In this document: piece by piece, positions 10,374 to 20,194 of the stretch
Numbering within the stretch: position 1 is the stretch's first letter
Layout of the letters: each line of letters opens with the position of its first letter
NCBI RefSeq assembly: GCF_030163795.1
Contig: NZ_JASJOF010000002.1
Coordinates: 248,001 to 312,000, forward strand
Direction of reading: 5' to 3'
Length of the DNA: 64,000 nucleotides
Source of the DNA: Roseicyclus marinus
GTDB taxonomy: Bacteria > Pseudomonadota > Alphaproteobacteria > Rhodobacterales > Rhodobacteraceae
Program-made: the position numbers and the translations under genes
Notes under the pieces: model-generated
The model's database searches: none
The model's input: the letters and a program-made list of their open reading frames with translations, nothing else
Told to the model about the DNA's origin: nothing

Positions 10374-11540
10374 CTACCTCTGCCGCGACAGGAGGATGTC
10401 GCCGATCTCGCCCTGCGGCCGCAACCGGGTGAAGGCCAGGAGCATTCCCACCGCGATCCCCGTCGCGATGACCGAGGAGCCGCCATAGCTGACAAAGGGC
10501 AGCGTCATCCCCTTGGCCGGCAAGAGCCGCGCCGCAACGCCGAGGTTGATGAAGGCCTGAAGCGCCAAAAGGCTCGCGATGCCCGTCCCCGCCAGCCGGA
10601 TGAACGGATCGCGTTCGCGCATCAGCCGGAAAAAGGCGCGCAGCGTGATGGTCGCGAACAGCGCGATGATCAGGAACACCAGCACGACGCCATATTCCTC
10701 GGCCGCGACCGCGATGATGAAATCGGTATGGGCATCGGGCAGCGTCCAGCGCACCGTCCCCTCGCCCAGTCCCGCGCCGAACACCCCGCCGTTGCGGATC
10801 GCATCGGCGGCATAGGCGATCTGGGTGTTGGGGTCGATTTCCGCCGACAGGAACCCGTCGATGCGGCGCGCGACATGTTCGGAATTGTTGTAGGCCACAA
10901 CGCCGCCAAGGCCCACCAGACCCATCAGCGCGAAAAGCAGGGTCATGGGCGCGCCCGCCACGAAATAGATCACCGACCAAGCGAAGATGATCAGCGCGGC
11001 CTGCCCGAAATCGGGCTGCATCACAAGAAAGCCCACGATCACGATCATGGCGAAAAGAGAGACGGTCTTGCCGGGTGGCCCCGCGACCTCCTGGCTTGAC
11101 GCGATCATCCATGCGGTGAAGATGACGAAGACGGGCTTGAGGAATTCCGCCGGCTGCACCGAGGCGAAGCCGAGCGAAAACCACCGCACCGCGCCTTGCC
11201 CGAAATCCGTCCCGAAGGCGGGCAGCATGGCCAAGGCCAGCGTCGCCCCGAAAAAGCCCAAGACACCGAGACGGCGGATCGTGACCGGCCCCATCATCGA
11301 GACAAGGATCATCACGGATAGGCCCATGGCTCCGAAAGCGCCTTGCCGGATGACGTAATGGAACGGATCGAGCCCGTTGCGTTCGGCCAGCGGTGTCGAG
11401 GCCGCGAATCCCAGCAAGATGCCGATGGCAAACAGCGTCAGCACGCAAAAGATCGTCACCCGGTCGACCGTCCGCCACCAACGTGGAAGAACCGCCTCGC
11501 CCGATTGCACGATCACCGTGCCATGCGCGATTTCTGTCAT
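10374..11540 (-). CDS. ftsW: SEDS peptidoglycan polymerase FtsW
   Basis: Multi-pass membrane glycosyltransferase that polymerises lipid II at the division septum with FtsI. Seen: about ten hydrophobic segments, the SEDS-family region [10 protein letters not shown] with its conserved acidic residue in the large periplasmic loop side, and the C-terminal [14 protein letters not shown] motif. Length 388 aa is typical. A 128-bp gap separates it from murD upstream; that gap holds a small CCCGG-TTTT-CCGGG hairpin near 11586-11600 but no T-tract. Confidence 0.95.
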   Translation of the reverse strand: MTEIAHGTVIVQSGEAVLPRWWRTVDRVTIFCVLTLFAIGILLGFAASTPLAERNGLDPFHYVIRQGAFGAMGLSVMILVSMMGPVTIRRLGVLGFFGATLALAMLPAFGTDFGQGAVRWFSLGFASVQPAEFLKPVFVIFTAWMIASSQEVAGPPGKTVSLFAMIVIVGFLVMQPDFGQAALIIFAWSVIYFVAGAPMTLLFALMGLVGLGGVVAYNNSEHVARRIDGFLSAEIDPNTQIAYAADAIRNGGVFGAGLGEGTVRWTLPDAHTDFIIAVAAEEYGVVLVFLIIALFATITLRAFFRLMRERDPFIRLAGTGIASLLALQAFINLGVAARLLPAKGMTLPFVSYGGSSVIATGIAVGMLLAFTRLRPQGEIGDILLSRQR

Positions 11541-11668
11541 GGGGTCTGCCCGCCCGTTGTCTTGTCGTTGCCTGCCTCAGGATCGCCCGGTTTTCCGGGT
11601 CGTGTGGTTGAGCCTAACCTGAAATCGCGCGCAGGGCCAGCCTTTCGCTTGACCGTGGCCGATTTGCG

Positions 11669-13063
11669 TCAGGTCAATTTGGCGACCTGCTCCATGAAAT
11701 CCCGCCCGCGATGCTCGAAACTGTCGTATTGGTCGAAACTCGCAGCAGCAGGCGCAAGGAGCACGGTCTCCCCCGGCTCGGCCTCGGCCGCCGCGCGCGC
11801 GACGGCGGAGGCCATGTCGCCGCAGATCTCGTGCGGCACGTCGCCCAGATGCAGGGCAAAGGCCGCGGCTTCGCGCCCGATCACATAGGCCTTCACCACC
11901 TCGCCCATGGCAGAGGCAAGCGCGAACATCCCCCCCTCCTTCTCCAGCCCGCCGCAGATCCAGCGGATGCGCTTGAAGGCGCCCAGCGCCTTGACGGCGG
12001 CATCGACATTCGTGGCCTTGCTGTCATTGACGAAGGACACGCCACCGATCTCCGCCACCCGCTGCGAGCGATGCGGCAACCCCTCGAAGGAATGGAACGC
12101 CGCCTCGATCTCCTTGGGGTTCACACCCAGCGCGCGCGCCACGCCATAGGCGCAGGCCGCGTTCTGATGGTTGTGCGCGCCGGGCAGGCCGCGCACCTCG
12201 CGCAGATCGATGGAGGCCACTTGCCGCCCCTTGCGCATCTCCGACAGCCAGCCCTTGCGCGCCACCAGATCCCAGCCCGGCCCCGCGATCTTGTGGCACG
12301 AGACCCGGATCAGGCGCATGTCACCCGGCCCTTCGGCCACTTGGTTGGCCAGATACCGCCCCTCGTCCTCGTCGACACCGATCACGGCGCGGTCGGGTCC
12401 CCCCATGGTGAACAGCCGCGCCTTGGCGGCGAAATAGCCGCCCATGCCGCCATGCCGGTCGAGGTGATCGGGCGAAAGGTTGGTGAAGACCGCGATATCG
12501 GGGGTCAAGGCGCGCGCAAGGTCGATCTGGTAGGAGGACAGCTCCAACACCACAACGCCCCCCTCGCCCGGAGGCTCGATGTCAAGCACACCGCGCCCGA
12601 TATTGCCGGCAAGCTGCACCGGCCGCCCCGCCGCCGTCAGAACATGGGCGATCAGCGCGGAGGTGGTGGATTTTCCATTGGACCCGGTGACGGCCACGAC
12701 CTTTGGCGGCTCGTCCAGATCGCCCCAGTCGCTGAGTGCGAGCGACCGAAAGAACAGGCCCACATCGTTGTCGACCGGCACACCCGCCGCCCAAGCGGCG
12801 GCAATGGCGCGGTGCGGCTTTGGGTAGAGATGCGGGATACCGGGCGAGGTGATGAGCGCCGTGACCCCCTCAAGCGCGCCCTCGGCACAGGGGTCATGCA
12901 CCGTGAAGCCCTCGCCTGCCGCCGCTTCGCGCGCCGCCGCGCCATCGTCCCAGCACAAGGCCTCGGCCCCGCCCGCGCGGAGCGCCCGCGCCGTGGCCAG
13001 GCCCGACCGCCCGAGACCCAGCACCGCCACGCGTTGCCCGTCGAACCCCTGAACCGGTATCAT
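11669..13063 (-). CDS. murD: UDP-N-acetylmuramoylalanine--D-glutamate ligase MurD
   Basis: Cytoplasmic ligase adding D-Glu to UDP-MurNAc-L-Ala. Seen: N-terminal [20 protein letters not shown] loop [10 protein letters not shown], the ELSSYQI segment typical of MurD, and [12 protein letters not shown]. Length 464 aa from the ATG at 13063; the frame continues upstream to 13633 but that part is the AAA gene in another frame. It is separated from mraY by two non-canonical genes, an unusual break in the mraY-murD pair. Confidence 0.95.
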   Translation of the reverse strand: MIPVQGFDGQRVAVLGLGRSGLATARALRAGGAEALCWDDGAAAREAAAGEGFTVHDPCAEGALEGVTALITSPGIPHLYPKPHRAIAAAWAAGVPVDNDVGLFFRSLALSDWGDLDEPPKVVAVTGSNGKSTTSALIAHVLTAAGRPVQLAGNIGRGVLDIEPPGEGGVVVLELSSYQIDLARALTPDIAVFTNLSPDHLDRHGGMGGYFAAKARLFTMGGPDRAVIGVDEDEGRYLANQVAEGPGDMRLIRVSCHKIAGPGWDLVARKGWLSEMRKGRQVASIDLREVRGLPGAHNHQNAACAYGVARALGVNPKEIEAAFHSFEGLPHRSQRVAEIGGVSFVNDSKATNVDAAVKALGAFKRIRWICGGLEKEGGMFALASAMGEVVKAYVIGREAAAFALHLGDVPHEICGDMASAVARAAAEAEPGETVLLAPAAASFDQYDSFEHRGRDFMEQVAKLT

Positions 13064-13113
13064 GCTCTCTCCCCCGTTGCGCGCCCTGCCGCCGGTCCGA
13101 TCCGCGCCTCGAT

Positions 13114-13602
13114 CTATGCGACGCGCTCGGCCACCGAAGCCTTGGGCATGATCTCTACCGCATATCCCGCCGCAGGAAAGGCCTGCGACAGCCGCTCGTA
13201 TTCCGCAACAGCCGCCGCGAACCCGTGCCGGCGCTCTGGCTCGCTGGCGAAAAGCTCGGGCCAGGGCGGCGCCAGAAAGACCGGGCTTGCATAGCGCAGC
13301 CCGGGATCGCGCACGACCTCGCCCAGCGCCGCCAACCCCGACATCGCATCGATGGCGCAGCGGTCGAAGATCACCGGCCCCGCCATACCGCAGGCCCGCG
13401 CATGATCCTCGATAGCCAAATCCAGACAGGCCCGCAGGAACCCCGCCAGATCCTCCCACGGCTTGGGCCCACCGCCACGCAAGACCCGCCGACCCGGCTC
13501 GGCCACGGTCGCGTATCCCCGCTCCGCCAAGGCCGCGATCAGCGTCGACTTGCCCCCACCCGAACAGCCCGACAGCACGAAAAACCGCTCCATGCCCTTC
13601 AT
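13114..13602 (-). CDS. Small AAA/P-loop ATPase in the dcw cluster
   Basis: A 162-aa protein with a Walker A loop GCSGGGKST at residues 12-20 right at the N-terminus, an AEPGRRVL segment, and [11 protein letters not shown] in the middle; this arrangement matches small AAA_28-type nucleotide kinases or ATPases of unknown substrate. It starts at ATG 13602 (GGGAAG just upstream) or ATG 13593. Gaps of 61 bp to the SDR gene and 50 bp to murD, same strand, place it in the dcw transcript. No wall-related role can be read from the sequence; cargo inserted in the operon is as likely as a cell-wall function. Confidence 0.75.
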   Translation of the reverse strand: MKGMERFFVLSGCSGGGKSTLIAALAERGYATVAEPGRRVLRGGGPKPWEDLAGFLRACLDLAIEDHARACGMAGPVIFDRCAIDAMSGLAALGEVVRDPGLRYASPVFLAPPWPELFASEPERRHGFAAAVAEYERLSQAFPAAGYAVEIMPKASVAERVA

Positions 13603-13663
13603 CTTCCCAAAAATACGGATCGCCGACGCCCAACCAGCAATCGCGCCGCCGGAGCGATGCGCC

Positions 13664-14335
13664 CTACCAGCGCACCGACAACCCGTCGCGGAAAAACCGC
13701 CCCGTCGGCCCGTCCTCGGGCAGATCGGCCAGCCAGATGGCCGTTTCCGCCCCCTCTTCGGGGGTGCGGGTCGCCGCTTCTCCGCCCATCCGCGTCCTGA
13801 CCCAGCCGGGATCGACCGCGTTGATCTTCACGCAATCGGGCAGGTCGCGCACCATCGCCTTGGTCAGCGCGTTCAGCGCCGCCTTGGCCACGCCATAGGC
13901 CCCCGGCCCTTCCAGCCCTTGCGCGAAACTGCCCCATTCCGACGAAACATTGACGATGCGGCCCCAACCTTGCGCACCCATATGGGGCGCACAGGTCCGG
14001 ATCAGTTCGTAGGGGCCGCGCAACATCACGTCGAGCGACATGTGGAACCCGCCCGAATCCTCCAACATGCTGGTGTCGATCAGCACGCCCGCATTGTTCA
14101 CCAGAACATCGACGCCGCCGATCTTGTCGACCGCCGCCCCGAGGCTGTCGATGCGCGCCACATCCATCCGGAAGGCCTGCGCGCCGATCTCTTCGGCCAC
14201 AGCGCGCCCGGCTTCGAGGTCACGCACGCCGATCACCACGCGCATGCCGCGCGCGACGAGCCCCGCCGCGATGGCGCGCCCGATGCCGCGGTTGCCGCCG
14301 GTGACCAGAGCGGTCGGTCTGTCGGGACGTCCCAT
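13664..14335 (-). CDS. Short-chain dehydrogenase/reductase
   Basis: A 223-aa classical SDR: cofactor motif TGGNRGIGRA at residues 13-22, NNAGV in the middle (LVNNAGVLID), catalytic serine region VNVSSEWG, and YxxxK as AYGVAK. The substrate cannot be told. Arg residues after the first glycine motif (VRDLEAG) are compatible with NADP preference, which is weak evidence. Its ATG overlaps the mraY TGA as TGATG, so it is translationally coupled to a peptidoglycan gene, an odd partner for an SDR. Confidence 0.85.
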   Translation of the reverse strand: MGRPDRPTALVTGGNRGIGRAIAAGLVARGMRVVIGVRDLEAGRAVAEEIGAQAFRMDVARIDSLGAAVDKIGGVDVLVNNAGVLIDTSMLEDSGGFHMSLDVMLRGPYELIRTCAPHMGAQGWGRIVNVSSEWGSFAQGLEGPGAYGVAKAALNALTKAMVRDLPDCVKINAVDPGWVRTRMGGEAATRTPEEGAETAIWLADLPEDGPTGRFFRDGLSVRW

Positions 14336-15420
14336 CAGCGCAGCTTCAACGTGGCAAGCCCGATCAGAGCAAGGATCAGCGAGATGATCCAGAAGCGGAT
14401 CACCACCTGCGGTTCGGCCCAGCCCTTTTTCTCGAAATGATGGTGGATCGGCGCCATCAGGAAGACGCGCTTGCCCGTCGCCTTGAAATAGCCGACCTGC
14501 ACGATCACGCTGACAGCCTCGGCCACGAAAAGCCCGCCGACGATGGCCAGGACGATCTCGTGCTTGGTCGACACGGCAATCGCGCCCAGCGCGCCGCCCA
14601 GCGCCAGCGACCCCGTATCGCCCATGAACACGGCGGCAGGCGGCGCGTTATACCACAAGAACCCCAGCCCCCCACCGATCAGGCCCGCGACGAAGACCAG
14701 CAATTCCCCCGTGCCGGGTACGTAATGCACATCGAGATATTCGGTGAAATCGACCCGGCCCACGGCATAGGCGATCACGCCCAGCGTTCCGGCCGCGATC
14801 ATCACCGGCATGATGGCCAGCCCGTCCAGACCGTCGGTCAGGTTCACCGCATTGGCCGATCCCACGATCACGACCATGGCAAAGGGGATGAAGAGCCAGC
14901 CCATGTTGAACAAGACGTCCTTGAACACCGGCACGGCCAGTTGCGCGGCCAATTCCGGCGGATGCGCCCAGACCGCCACACCGGCTGCGACCGCCGCGAT
15001 GGCAAAGCCGATCAGCAACCGGACCCGCCCCGACACGCCCTTGCTGGTCTGGCGGCTGACCTTGGCCCAATCATCGGCGAAACCGACAAGTCCGAAGGCC
15101 ACCGTCGTGCCCAGCACGATCCAGACATAGACATTGTCGAGCCGCGCCCAAAGGAGCGTCGACAGCGTCAGCGCGGCGAGGATCAGCAAACCGCCCATCG
15201 TGGGCGTGCCCGCCTTGGTCGCGATGTGATGGGCCGGGCCATCCTCGCGGATCGGTTGCCCTTGCGCGTATTTGCGGCGCAGCGCGTTGATCAGGGGCCG
15301 CCCGAAGATGAAGCCGAAGATGAGCGCGGTGAAAAACGCGGCGCCTGCGCGAAAGGTGATGTAGCGAAACAGGTTGAAGACATCGCCGCCATCGGACAGC
15401 TCACTCAGCCAATACAACAT
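14335..15420 (-). CDS. mraY: Phospho-N-acetylmuramoyl-pentapeptide transferase MraY
   Basis: Integral membrane enzyme that transfers phospho-MurNAc-pentapeptide to undecaprenyl phosphate, forming lipid I. Seen: about ten membrane segments, [14 protein letters not shown] near residue 70, the aspartate-rich [22 protein letters not shown], and the C-terminal [14 protein letters not shown] motif with the conserved histidines. Length 361 aa is standard. Its ATG directly follows the murF stop with no spacer. Confidence 0.97.
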   Translation of the reverse strand: MLYWLSELSDGGDVFNLFRYITFRAGAAFFTALIFGFIFGRPLINALRRKYAQGQPIREDGPAHHIATKAGTPTMGGLLILAALTLSTLLWARLDNVYVWIVLGTTVAFGLVGFADDWAKVSRQTSKGVSGRVRLLIGFAIAAVAAGVAVWAHPPELAAQLAVPVFKDVLFNMGWLFIPFAMVVIVGSANAVNLTDGLDGLAIMPVMIAAGTLGVIAYAVGRVDFTEYLDVHYVPGTGELLVFVAGLIGGGLGFLWYNAPPAAVFMGDTGSLALGGALGAIAVSTKHEIVLAIVGGLFVAEAVSVIVQVGYFKATGKRVFLMAPIHHHFEKKGWAEPQVVIRFWIISLILALIGLATLKLR

Positions 15421-16845
15421 CTAGCGGGGCCCCCGAGCCTGATCCACCGCCGCTTGCCCCAGTTTGCGCAGGGCGTCAACCACGCGGCTTACCTTGATAC
15501 CCTTGCTGCCTTTTATCAGCAACACATCCCCCGTGCGCAGACGTTGCGGCAGGCTCGCCGCCATCTCCTCGGCGGTCTCGGCATGACGGCCCCGCACCCG
15601 ACCGGGCAGCGCCTTGTGCAGGTTTTCCATCAGCGGGCCGACCGTGTGGACAAGCGCGATGGAGCCAAGCGCCGGATGCTCGGCAATGGCCCTGTGCAGC
15701 GCAGGGCCAGTCGGCCCGAGTTCCAGCATGTCGCCCAGAACCGCGATCCGCCGCCCCTGCCCGTTCGGCTGAACCGCCGCAAGCATGTCCAGCGCCGCGG
15801 CGATCGAGGCCGGGTTGGCATTGAAGGCGTCGTCGATCAGCTCGATCTCCAGATCGTCGGTGGCGCTCAGGACCAGACGCTCACGCGTGCCGCGCCCCTC
15901 GAAGGGCGTCCAGCCCGCAAGCGCCAGCGCGGCCTCGGTCGCATCGGCGCCCGCCGCCTCGGCCGCGGTCAGCGCGATCAGCGCGTTCATCGCATAATGC
16001 CGTCCCGGCGCGCCGATCTTGATCAGCCGCTCGGTCCCGAGGATCTCGGCCCGGATCACCGTCGCGGCCTCGACCACCTGCGCCTCGACCAGCCGCGCCT
16101 CGACCCCTTTGGCCACGCCGAACCGGATCAGTCTTTCGGCACAATCCCGTGCCTTGTCGAACAAGATGCCCGAGGTCTCCACATCGGCATGGGCGAGCGC
16201 GATGCCGCCCGGCTCCAGACCTTCGTAGATCGCAGCCTTTTCGTGGGCGATCCCCTCGATGACGCCGAAAGCCTCAAGGTGCGCGGGCGCAACTGTCGTC
16301 ACGACCGCCACATGGGGCCGCGCCAGACGGGCCAGCGGCGCGATCTCGCCGGGGTGGTTCATGCCGATCTCGATCACGGCAAACTCGGTATCGGCGGGCA
16401 TCCGGGCGAGCGTGACCGGCACACCCCAATGATTGTTGAAGCTCGCTTCGGCGGCATGGGTGCGCCCCTGCGTCGACAGCGCGCGACGCAGCATTTCCTT
16501 GACGGTGGTCTTGCCGACAGAGCCGGTCACCGCGATGACCCGCGCCTTTGACCGCGCGCGCCCCGCAGTTCCCAAGGCGCGCAGGCCGTCCATCACGTCC
16601 TCCACGATCAGGCACGCTGCCGGGTCGACCCCGTCGGGCACGCGCGCGACCAACGCCGCGACGGCGCCGCGCGCCAGCGCATCGGCGACGAAATCATGGC
16701 CGTCCCGCGCGGCCGAGAGCGCGACGAACAGATCCCCCGGGGCCACGTTGCGGCTGTCGATGGAAATGCCGGTGACGGACCAATCGCCCGCAACCTGTCC
16801 GCCCGTCGCCGCCGCCGCTTCTGCCGCCGTCCAAAGGGTGCTCAT
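15421..16845 (-). CDS. murF: UDP-N-acetylmuramoyl-tripeptide--D-alanyl-D-alanine ligase MurF
   Basis: Adds the D-Ala-D-Ala dipeptide made by Ddl to the UDP-MurNAc-tripeptide. Seen: N-terminal DSRNVAPGDLFVAL, ATP loop TGSVGKTTVKEML, FNNHWGVP, the MNHPGEI segment and DDAFNANP, all MurF signatures. Length 474 aa from the ATG at 16845 (MSTLW). Upstream is not murE itself but two 9-codon ORFs made by tandem duplication; the second one's TGA overlaps this ATG. Ribosome site GGGAGGGG lies 5-12 nt upstream, inside the repeat. Confidence 0.95.
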   Translation of the reverse strand: MSTLWTAAEAAAATGGQVAGDWSVTGISIDSRNVAPGDLFVALSAARDGHDFVADALARGAVAALVARVPDGVDPAACLIVEDVMDGLRALGTAGRARSKARVIAVTGSVGKTTVKEMLRRALSTQGRTHAAEASFNNHWGVPVTLARMPADTEFAVIEIGMNHPGEIAPLARLARPHVAVVTTVAPAHLEAFGVIEGIAHEKAAIYEGLEPGGIALAHADVETSGILFDKARDCAERLIRFGVAKGVEARLVEAQVVEAATVIRAEILGTERLIKIGAPGRHYAMNALIALTAAEAAGADATEAALALAGWTPFEGRGTRERLVLSATDDLEIELIDDAFNANPASIAAALDMLAAVQPNGQGRRIAVLGDMLELGPTGPALHRAIAEHPALGSIALVHTVGPLMENLHKALPGRVRGRHAETAEEMAASLPQRLRTGDVLLIKGSKGIKVSRVVDALRKLGQAAVDQARGPR

Positions 16846-16871
16846 GCGATCCCCTCCCGATGCGCGCTCAT
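16842..16871 (-). CDS. Mini-ORF 2 of 9 codons (MSAHREGIA) before murF
   Basis: ATG at 16871, TGA at 16844-16842. The start overlaps the stop of mini-ORF 1 and the stop overlaps the murF ATG. Ribosome site GGGGGGA upstream. It is probably translated as a by-product of coupling; the peptide itself may have no function. Confidence 0.35.
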   Translation of the reverse strand: MSAHREGIA

Positions 16872-16897
16872 GCGATCCCCCCAAGATGCGCGCTCAT
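16868..16897 (-). CDS. Mini-ORF 1 of 9 codons (MSAHLGGIA) after murE
   Basis: ATG at 16897 overlapping the murE TGA, stop overlapping mini-ORF 2. The ribosome site GGAGGG lies in the last codons of murE. It was created by the same 26-bp duplication; the two peptides differ only at residues 5 and 6. Confidence 0.35.
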   Translation of the reverse strand: MSAHLGGIA

Positions 16898-18378
16898 GCG
16901 CGACCCTCCAGCGCGGCCACAGCCACGCTCGCCTGTTCCACATCGTCAAAAGGATAGACCACATCGCCCACAGTCTGGCCGGTCTCGTGCCCCTTGCCCG
17001 CGATCAACAGGGCATCGCCCGGTTCCAGCGCATCCACCCCGCGCAAGATCGCCTCGGCCCGGTCGCTGACCTCGATCGCCTCGGGACAAGCGGCCAGAAT
17101 GGCGGCGCGGATCGTGGCCGGATCCTCCGACCTGGGGTTGTCGTCGGTGACGAAGACGACATCCGCATTCTCGGCGGCGGCCTTGCCCATCAGGGGCCTT
17201 TTGCCTCTGTCGCGGTCACCGCCCGCGCCGAAAACGACGACAAGCCGCCCAAGGACATGCGGCCGCAGCGCCTTGAGCGCGGTTTCCAACGCGTCGGGCG
17301 TATGCGCGTAATCGACGAAAACCGGGGCGCCATTGGCCCTGCGGCCCGCAAGCTGCATCCGCCCGCGCACACCGGTCAGCCGCGGAAGGACGGAAAACAC
17401 CACTTCCGGCGTCTCTCCCGCCGCGATCACAAGGCCCGCGGCCGTCAGCACGTTCATCGCCTGAAAGGCCCCGATCAGCGGCAGGCGCGTCTGCACCGGT
17501 TGGCCCTGCCAGCGGAACAGGACATCCTGTCCGGTCTCATCCAGCCGCCGCCCGGTGATCTTCAACCCTGCGTCATCGGCATATTGCGCAACCCCGATCA
17601 CCTCGATCTCGCGCCGCGTGCAGGCGTCGCGCACGCGCGCGCCATAATTGTCGTCAAGGTTCACCACCGCCACGCCATCCTCCGGCAAAAGCTCGGTGAA
17701 CAGCCTGAGCTTGGCTTGGAAGTAGCTTTCCATGTCGCCGTGGTAATCGAGGTGGTCCTGCGTCAGGTTGGTGAAGCCCGCGGCCGCAAGATTGACCGCC
17801 TCCATCCGCCGCTGGTCCAACCCATGCGACGAGGCTTCCATCGCCACATGGTTCACGCCCGCCGCCGCCATATCCGCCAGAACCCGGTGTAGCGTCAGGG
17901 GGTCGGGCGTCGTGTGCAGCCCCAGCGCAGCAAAGGCGCCCTCCACCCCGGTCGTGCCGATATTGACCGCGTCATGGCCAAGGGCTGACCAGATCTGCCG
18001 CGTGAAACTGGCGACGCTGGTCTTGCCGTTGGTGCCGGTGACGGCCACCACCGTGTCGGGCTGTGCCCCGAACCACAGCGCGCTGGCATGGGCAAGGGCC
18101 GCGCGGGCATCCTCAACCACCACCAGTGCCGCGCGTGATCCCGCCATGGCACCGGCGGCGATCTCTGCGCCCACCCGATCGGTCAGGATGGCCCCCGCCC
18201 CAAGGCTCAGCGCGGTGGGGATGAATTCCGCTCCGTGGACCCGCGTGCCGGGAAGTGCCGCGAAAAGCGTGCCACGCTCGACCTTGCGACTGTCAAGCGC
18301 CACGCCCGTCACCACGACATCGCCGCCGCTGCGCGCCGTCAGGCCAAGGTCGGACAATGCCCGTGTTTTTTGCGCCAT
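16894..18378 (-). CDS. murE: UDP-MurNAc-L-Ala-D-Glu--meso-2,6-diaminopimelate ligase MurE
   Basis: Adds the third stem residue to UDP-MurNAc-L-Ala-D-Glu. Seen: DSRKVERGTLFAAL near the N-terminus, ATP loop TGTNGKTSV, NLTQDHLDYHG, and DNPR within TDDNPRSEDP, the tetrapeptide that marks meso-diaminopimelate specificity rather than lysine. Length 494 aa from the ATG at 18378, which has GGGGGA nine bases upstream; the frame extends to 18456 across the ftsI end, with a further ATG at 18396. It follows ftsI after 34 bp, one of the few true gaps in the front half of the operon. Confidence 0.95.
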   Translation of the reverse strand: MAQKTRALSDLGLTARSGGDVVVTGVALDSRKVERGTLFAALPGTRVHGAEFIPTALSLGAGAILTDRVGAEIAAGAMAGSRAALVVVEDARAALAHASALWFGAQPDTVVAVTGTNGKTSVASFTRQIWSALGHDAVNIGTTGVEGAFAALGLHTTPDPLTLHRVLADMAAAGVNHVAMEASSHGLDQRRMEAVNLAAAGFTNLTQDHLDYHGDMESYFQAKLRLFTELLPEDGVAVVNLDDNYGARVRDACTRREIEVIGVAQYADDAGLKITGRRLDETGQDVLFRWQGQPVQTRLPLIGAFQAMNVLTAAGLVIAAGETPEVVFSVLPRLTGVRGRMQLAGRRANGAPVFVDYAHTPDALETALKALRPHVLGRLVVVFGAGGDRDRGKRPLMGKAAAENADVVFVTDDNPRSEDPATIRAAILAACPEAIEVSDRAEAILRGVDALEPGDALLIAGKGHETGQTVGDVVYPFDDVEQASVAVAALEGRA

Positions 18379-18412
18379 GCCCGTCCCCCGGCCCATCGCC
18401 CCGGCGATGCGC

Positions 18413-20194
18413 TCATCTCGAGGCGCTGGATAGCGCATCGAGGGCGGAAGGTTCAATCTCCGGCCTCAATCCCATCAGCGGTGCGGTGCGGCGGATGATC
18501 TCGGCCGCCACGGGAACGGCGGTCCAACCGGCCGTGCGGCGCGGCTCCGATCCCGAGGTCTCAACGGGTTCTTGCAAGGTGGTGATCAGGACGTAGCGCG
18601 GATCATGCATCGGAAAGGCCGCGGCAAAGGTCACGAGGTTGCGATCGTCGTAATAGCCCCCTGAGGCGCGCGGCATGTCGGCGGTGCCGGTCTTGCCGCC
18701 CACGGCATAGCCTGCGACCTCACCGAAACTGGCGGTGCCCTCGGTCACGGTGGCGCGCATCAGCCCGCGCATCGCGGCGCTCGTCGCCTCCGAGATCACC
18801 CGCTGCCCCTGCTGGGGCGCATCCTGCCGCATCAGCGTCGGACGGATCAACGTGCCGCCATTCACCAACGAGGCATAGGCCGCCGCAAGGCTGACGGGCG
18901 AGGTCGACAGACCATGGCCATAGGAAATCGTCATCGTCGCCAGATCGCCCCAGCGCTGCGGCAACAGCGGGCGCGCATTGGCGGCTTCGACCAGTTCCAC
19001 GGGCGCTGGCTCCAACAGGCCCAGCAGATCGAGGAAGGCGCGCTGCCGTTCGCCGCCGATCACCTGCGCCATCCGCGCCGTGCCGATGTTGGAGGAATGG
19101 ATGAACACGTCATGCACCGATTGCGACGGGCCATAGCTGCGGAAATCGCGGATGTTGAACCCCGCCATCCGCAAGGGTCCCCGCGTGTCGATCATGTCGG
19201 CCGTGTTGAAAAGCCCAAGGTCCAGCGCCTGCGCCACGGTAAAGGCCTTGAACACGCTGCCCAGTTCATAGACGCCCTGCACCGTGCGATTGAACAGCGG
19301 GCTGTCCGCCGGATCGCCCTCCAGCGCCGGACGTGGGCGGTTGTTGGGGTCGAAATCGGGCAGGCTCGCCATGGCGATGATCTCGCCGGTATGGGCATCC
19401 ATCATCACCGCCGCAGCACCCTGCGCGTTCAACAGCGCCATGCCGCCCGCCAGAACCTCCTCGACCGTGGCCTGCACCGTCAGGTCGAGCGACAGCGTCA
19501 GCGGGCCCGTCTGGCCCGGATCGCGCAACACCGCGTCGAATTGCGCCTCGACGCCCGCGATGCCGATGACCTCGGCTGCGTTAACCGCCTCTTGCCCGAA
19601 GCCCGCGCCGCCCAGAACATGGGCCGCGATCGGGCCGTTGGGGTAAAGCCGCATCTCGCGCGGGCCGAACAAAAGCCCCGGTTCGCCCAGATCATGCACC
19701 GCCTGTTCCTGCTCGGGCGACAAGTAGCGGCGAAGCCACAGGAACCGCCGCTCCGAGGTGAAGCGCTGATAAAGCGTCTCGGCATCCATCTCGGGAAAGA
19801 TCTCGGCCAATCCATCGGCGGCGGCGCGGGCATCCACGATCTCGTGGGGATGGGCATAGAGCGCATTGGTGGCGAAATTCGTCGCCAGAACCCGCCCCTG
19901 CCGATCCACGATATCGGCCCGCGTGGTGTGGATCACCGCGCCGGAACTCGCGACGCGCGGCTCCTCGGCCTCGGTGGTGGCAAGGGCTGCCATCCGCGCG
20001 CCCACCGCGCCAAAAGCCAAAAGGAACACAAGCGACATCAGCAACAACCGGCTTTCGGCCCGCTGTCGCAGCTTGTCGCGGCCCGCCTCGTGGCGCAAGC
20101 GCAGGTTCTCGCGTTCGATCGCGTCGGGGTTCTCGCCCTTGGCGCGGGCATCCAGCACGCGGGCCAGCGGGCGAAGCGGCGTGCGCAGGCTCAT
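18413..20194 (-). CDS. ftsI: Septal transpeptidase FtsI (PBP3)
   Basis: Class B penicillin-binding protein that cross-links septal peptidoglycan with FtsW. Seen: cytoplasmic N-terminus, one membrane segment at about residues 50-70 (LLLMSLVFLLAFGAVGA), a dimerisation domain, then the transpeptidase domain with SxxK (GSVFKAF), SxN (HSSNIG) and KTGT (GGKTGTADM). Length 593 aa from the ATG at 20194, whose ATGA overlaps the ftsL stop. The open frame to 20392 runs into ftsL and is rejected. Confidence 0.96.
   Translation of the reverse strand: MSLRTPLRPLARVLDARAKGENPDAIERENLRLRHEAGRDKLRQRAESRLLLMSLVFLLAFGAVGARMAALATTEAEEPRVASSGAVIHTTRADIVDRQGRVLATNFATNALYAHPHEIVDARAAADGLAEIFPEMDAETLYQRFTSERRFLWLRRYLSPEQEQAVHDLGEPGLLFGPREMRLYPNGPIAAHVLGGAGFGQEAVNAAEVIGIAGVEAQFDAVLRDPGQTGPLTLSLDLTVQATVEEVLAGGMALLNAQGAAAVMMDAHTGEIIAMASLPDFDPNNRPRPALEGDPADSPLFNRTVQGVYELGSVFKAFTVAQALDLGLFNTADMIDTRGPLRMAGFNIRDFRSYGPSQSVHDVFIHSSNIGTARMAQVIGGERQRAFLDLLGLLEPAPVELVEAANARPLLPQRWGDLATMTISYGHGLSTSPVSLAAAYASLVNGGTLIRPTLMRQDAPQQGQRVISEATSAAMRGLMRATVTEGTASFGEVAGYAVGGKTGTADMPRASGGYYDDRNLVTFAAAFPMHDPRYVLITTLQEPVETSGSEPRRTAGWTAVPVAAEIIRRTAPLMGLRPEIEPSALDALSSASR

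Larger units (their letters stand above)
16841..16915 (-). repeat. 26-bp tandem repeat at the murE-murF junction
   Basis: Three head-to-tail copies at 16841-16866, 16867-16892 and 16893-16915 (the last diverges after the first ten bases). On the minus strand each copy supplies a purine-rich ribosome site (GGAGGG, GGGGGGA, GGGAGGGG) followed by ATGAG. The first two copies differ at three positions, so this is an old duplication rather than an assembly stutter. Because 26 is one less than 27, each copy recreates an ATGA stop/start overlap. Confidence 0.9.

Noticed and set aside
14437-16551. 704-codon plus-strand frame opposite mraY and murF
   Set aside because: Antisense to two essential genes with full motif sets; low-complexity His/Arg/Asp composition.
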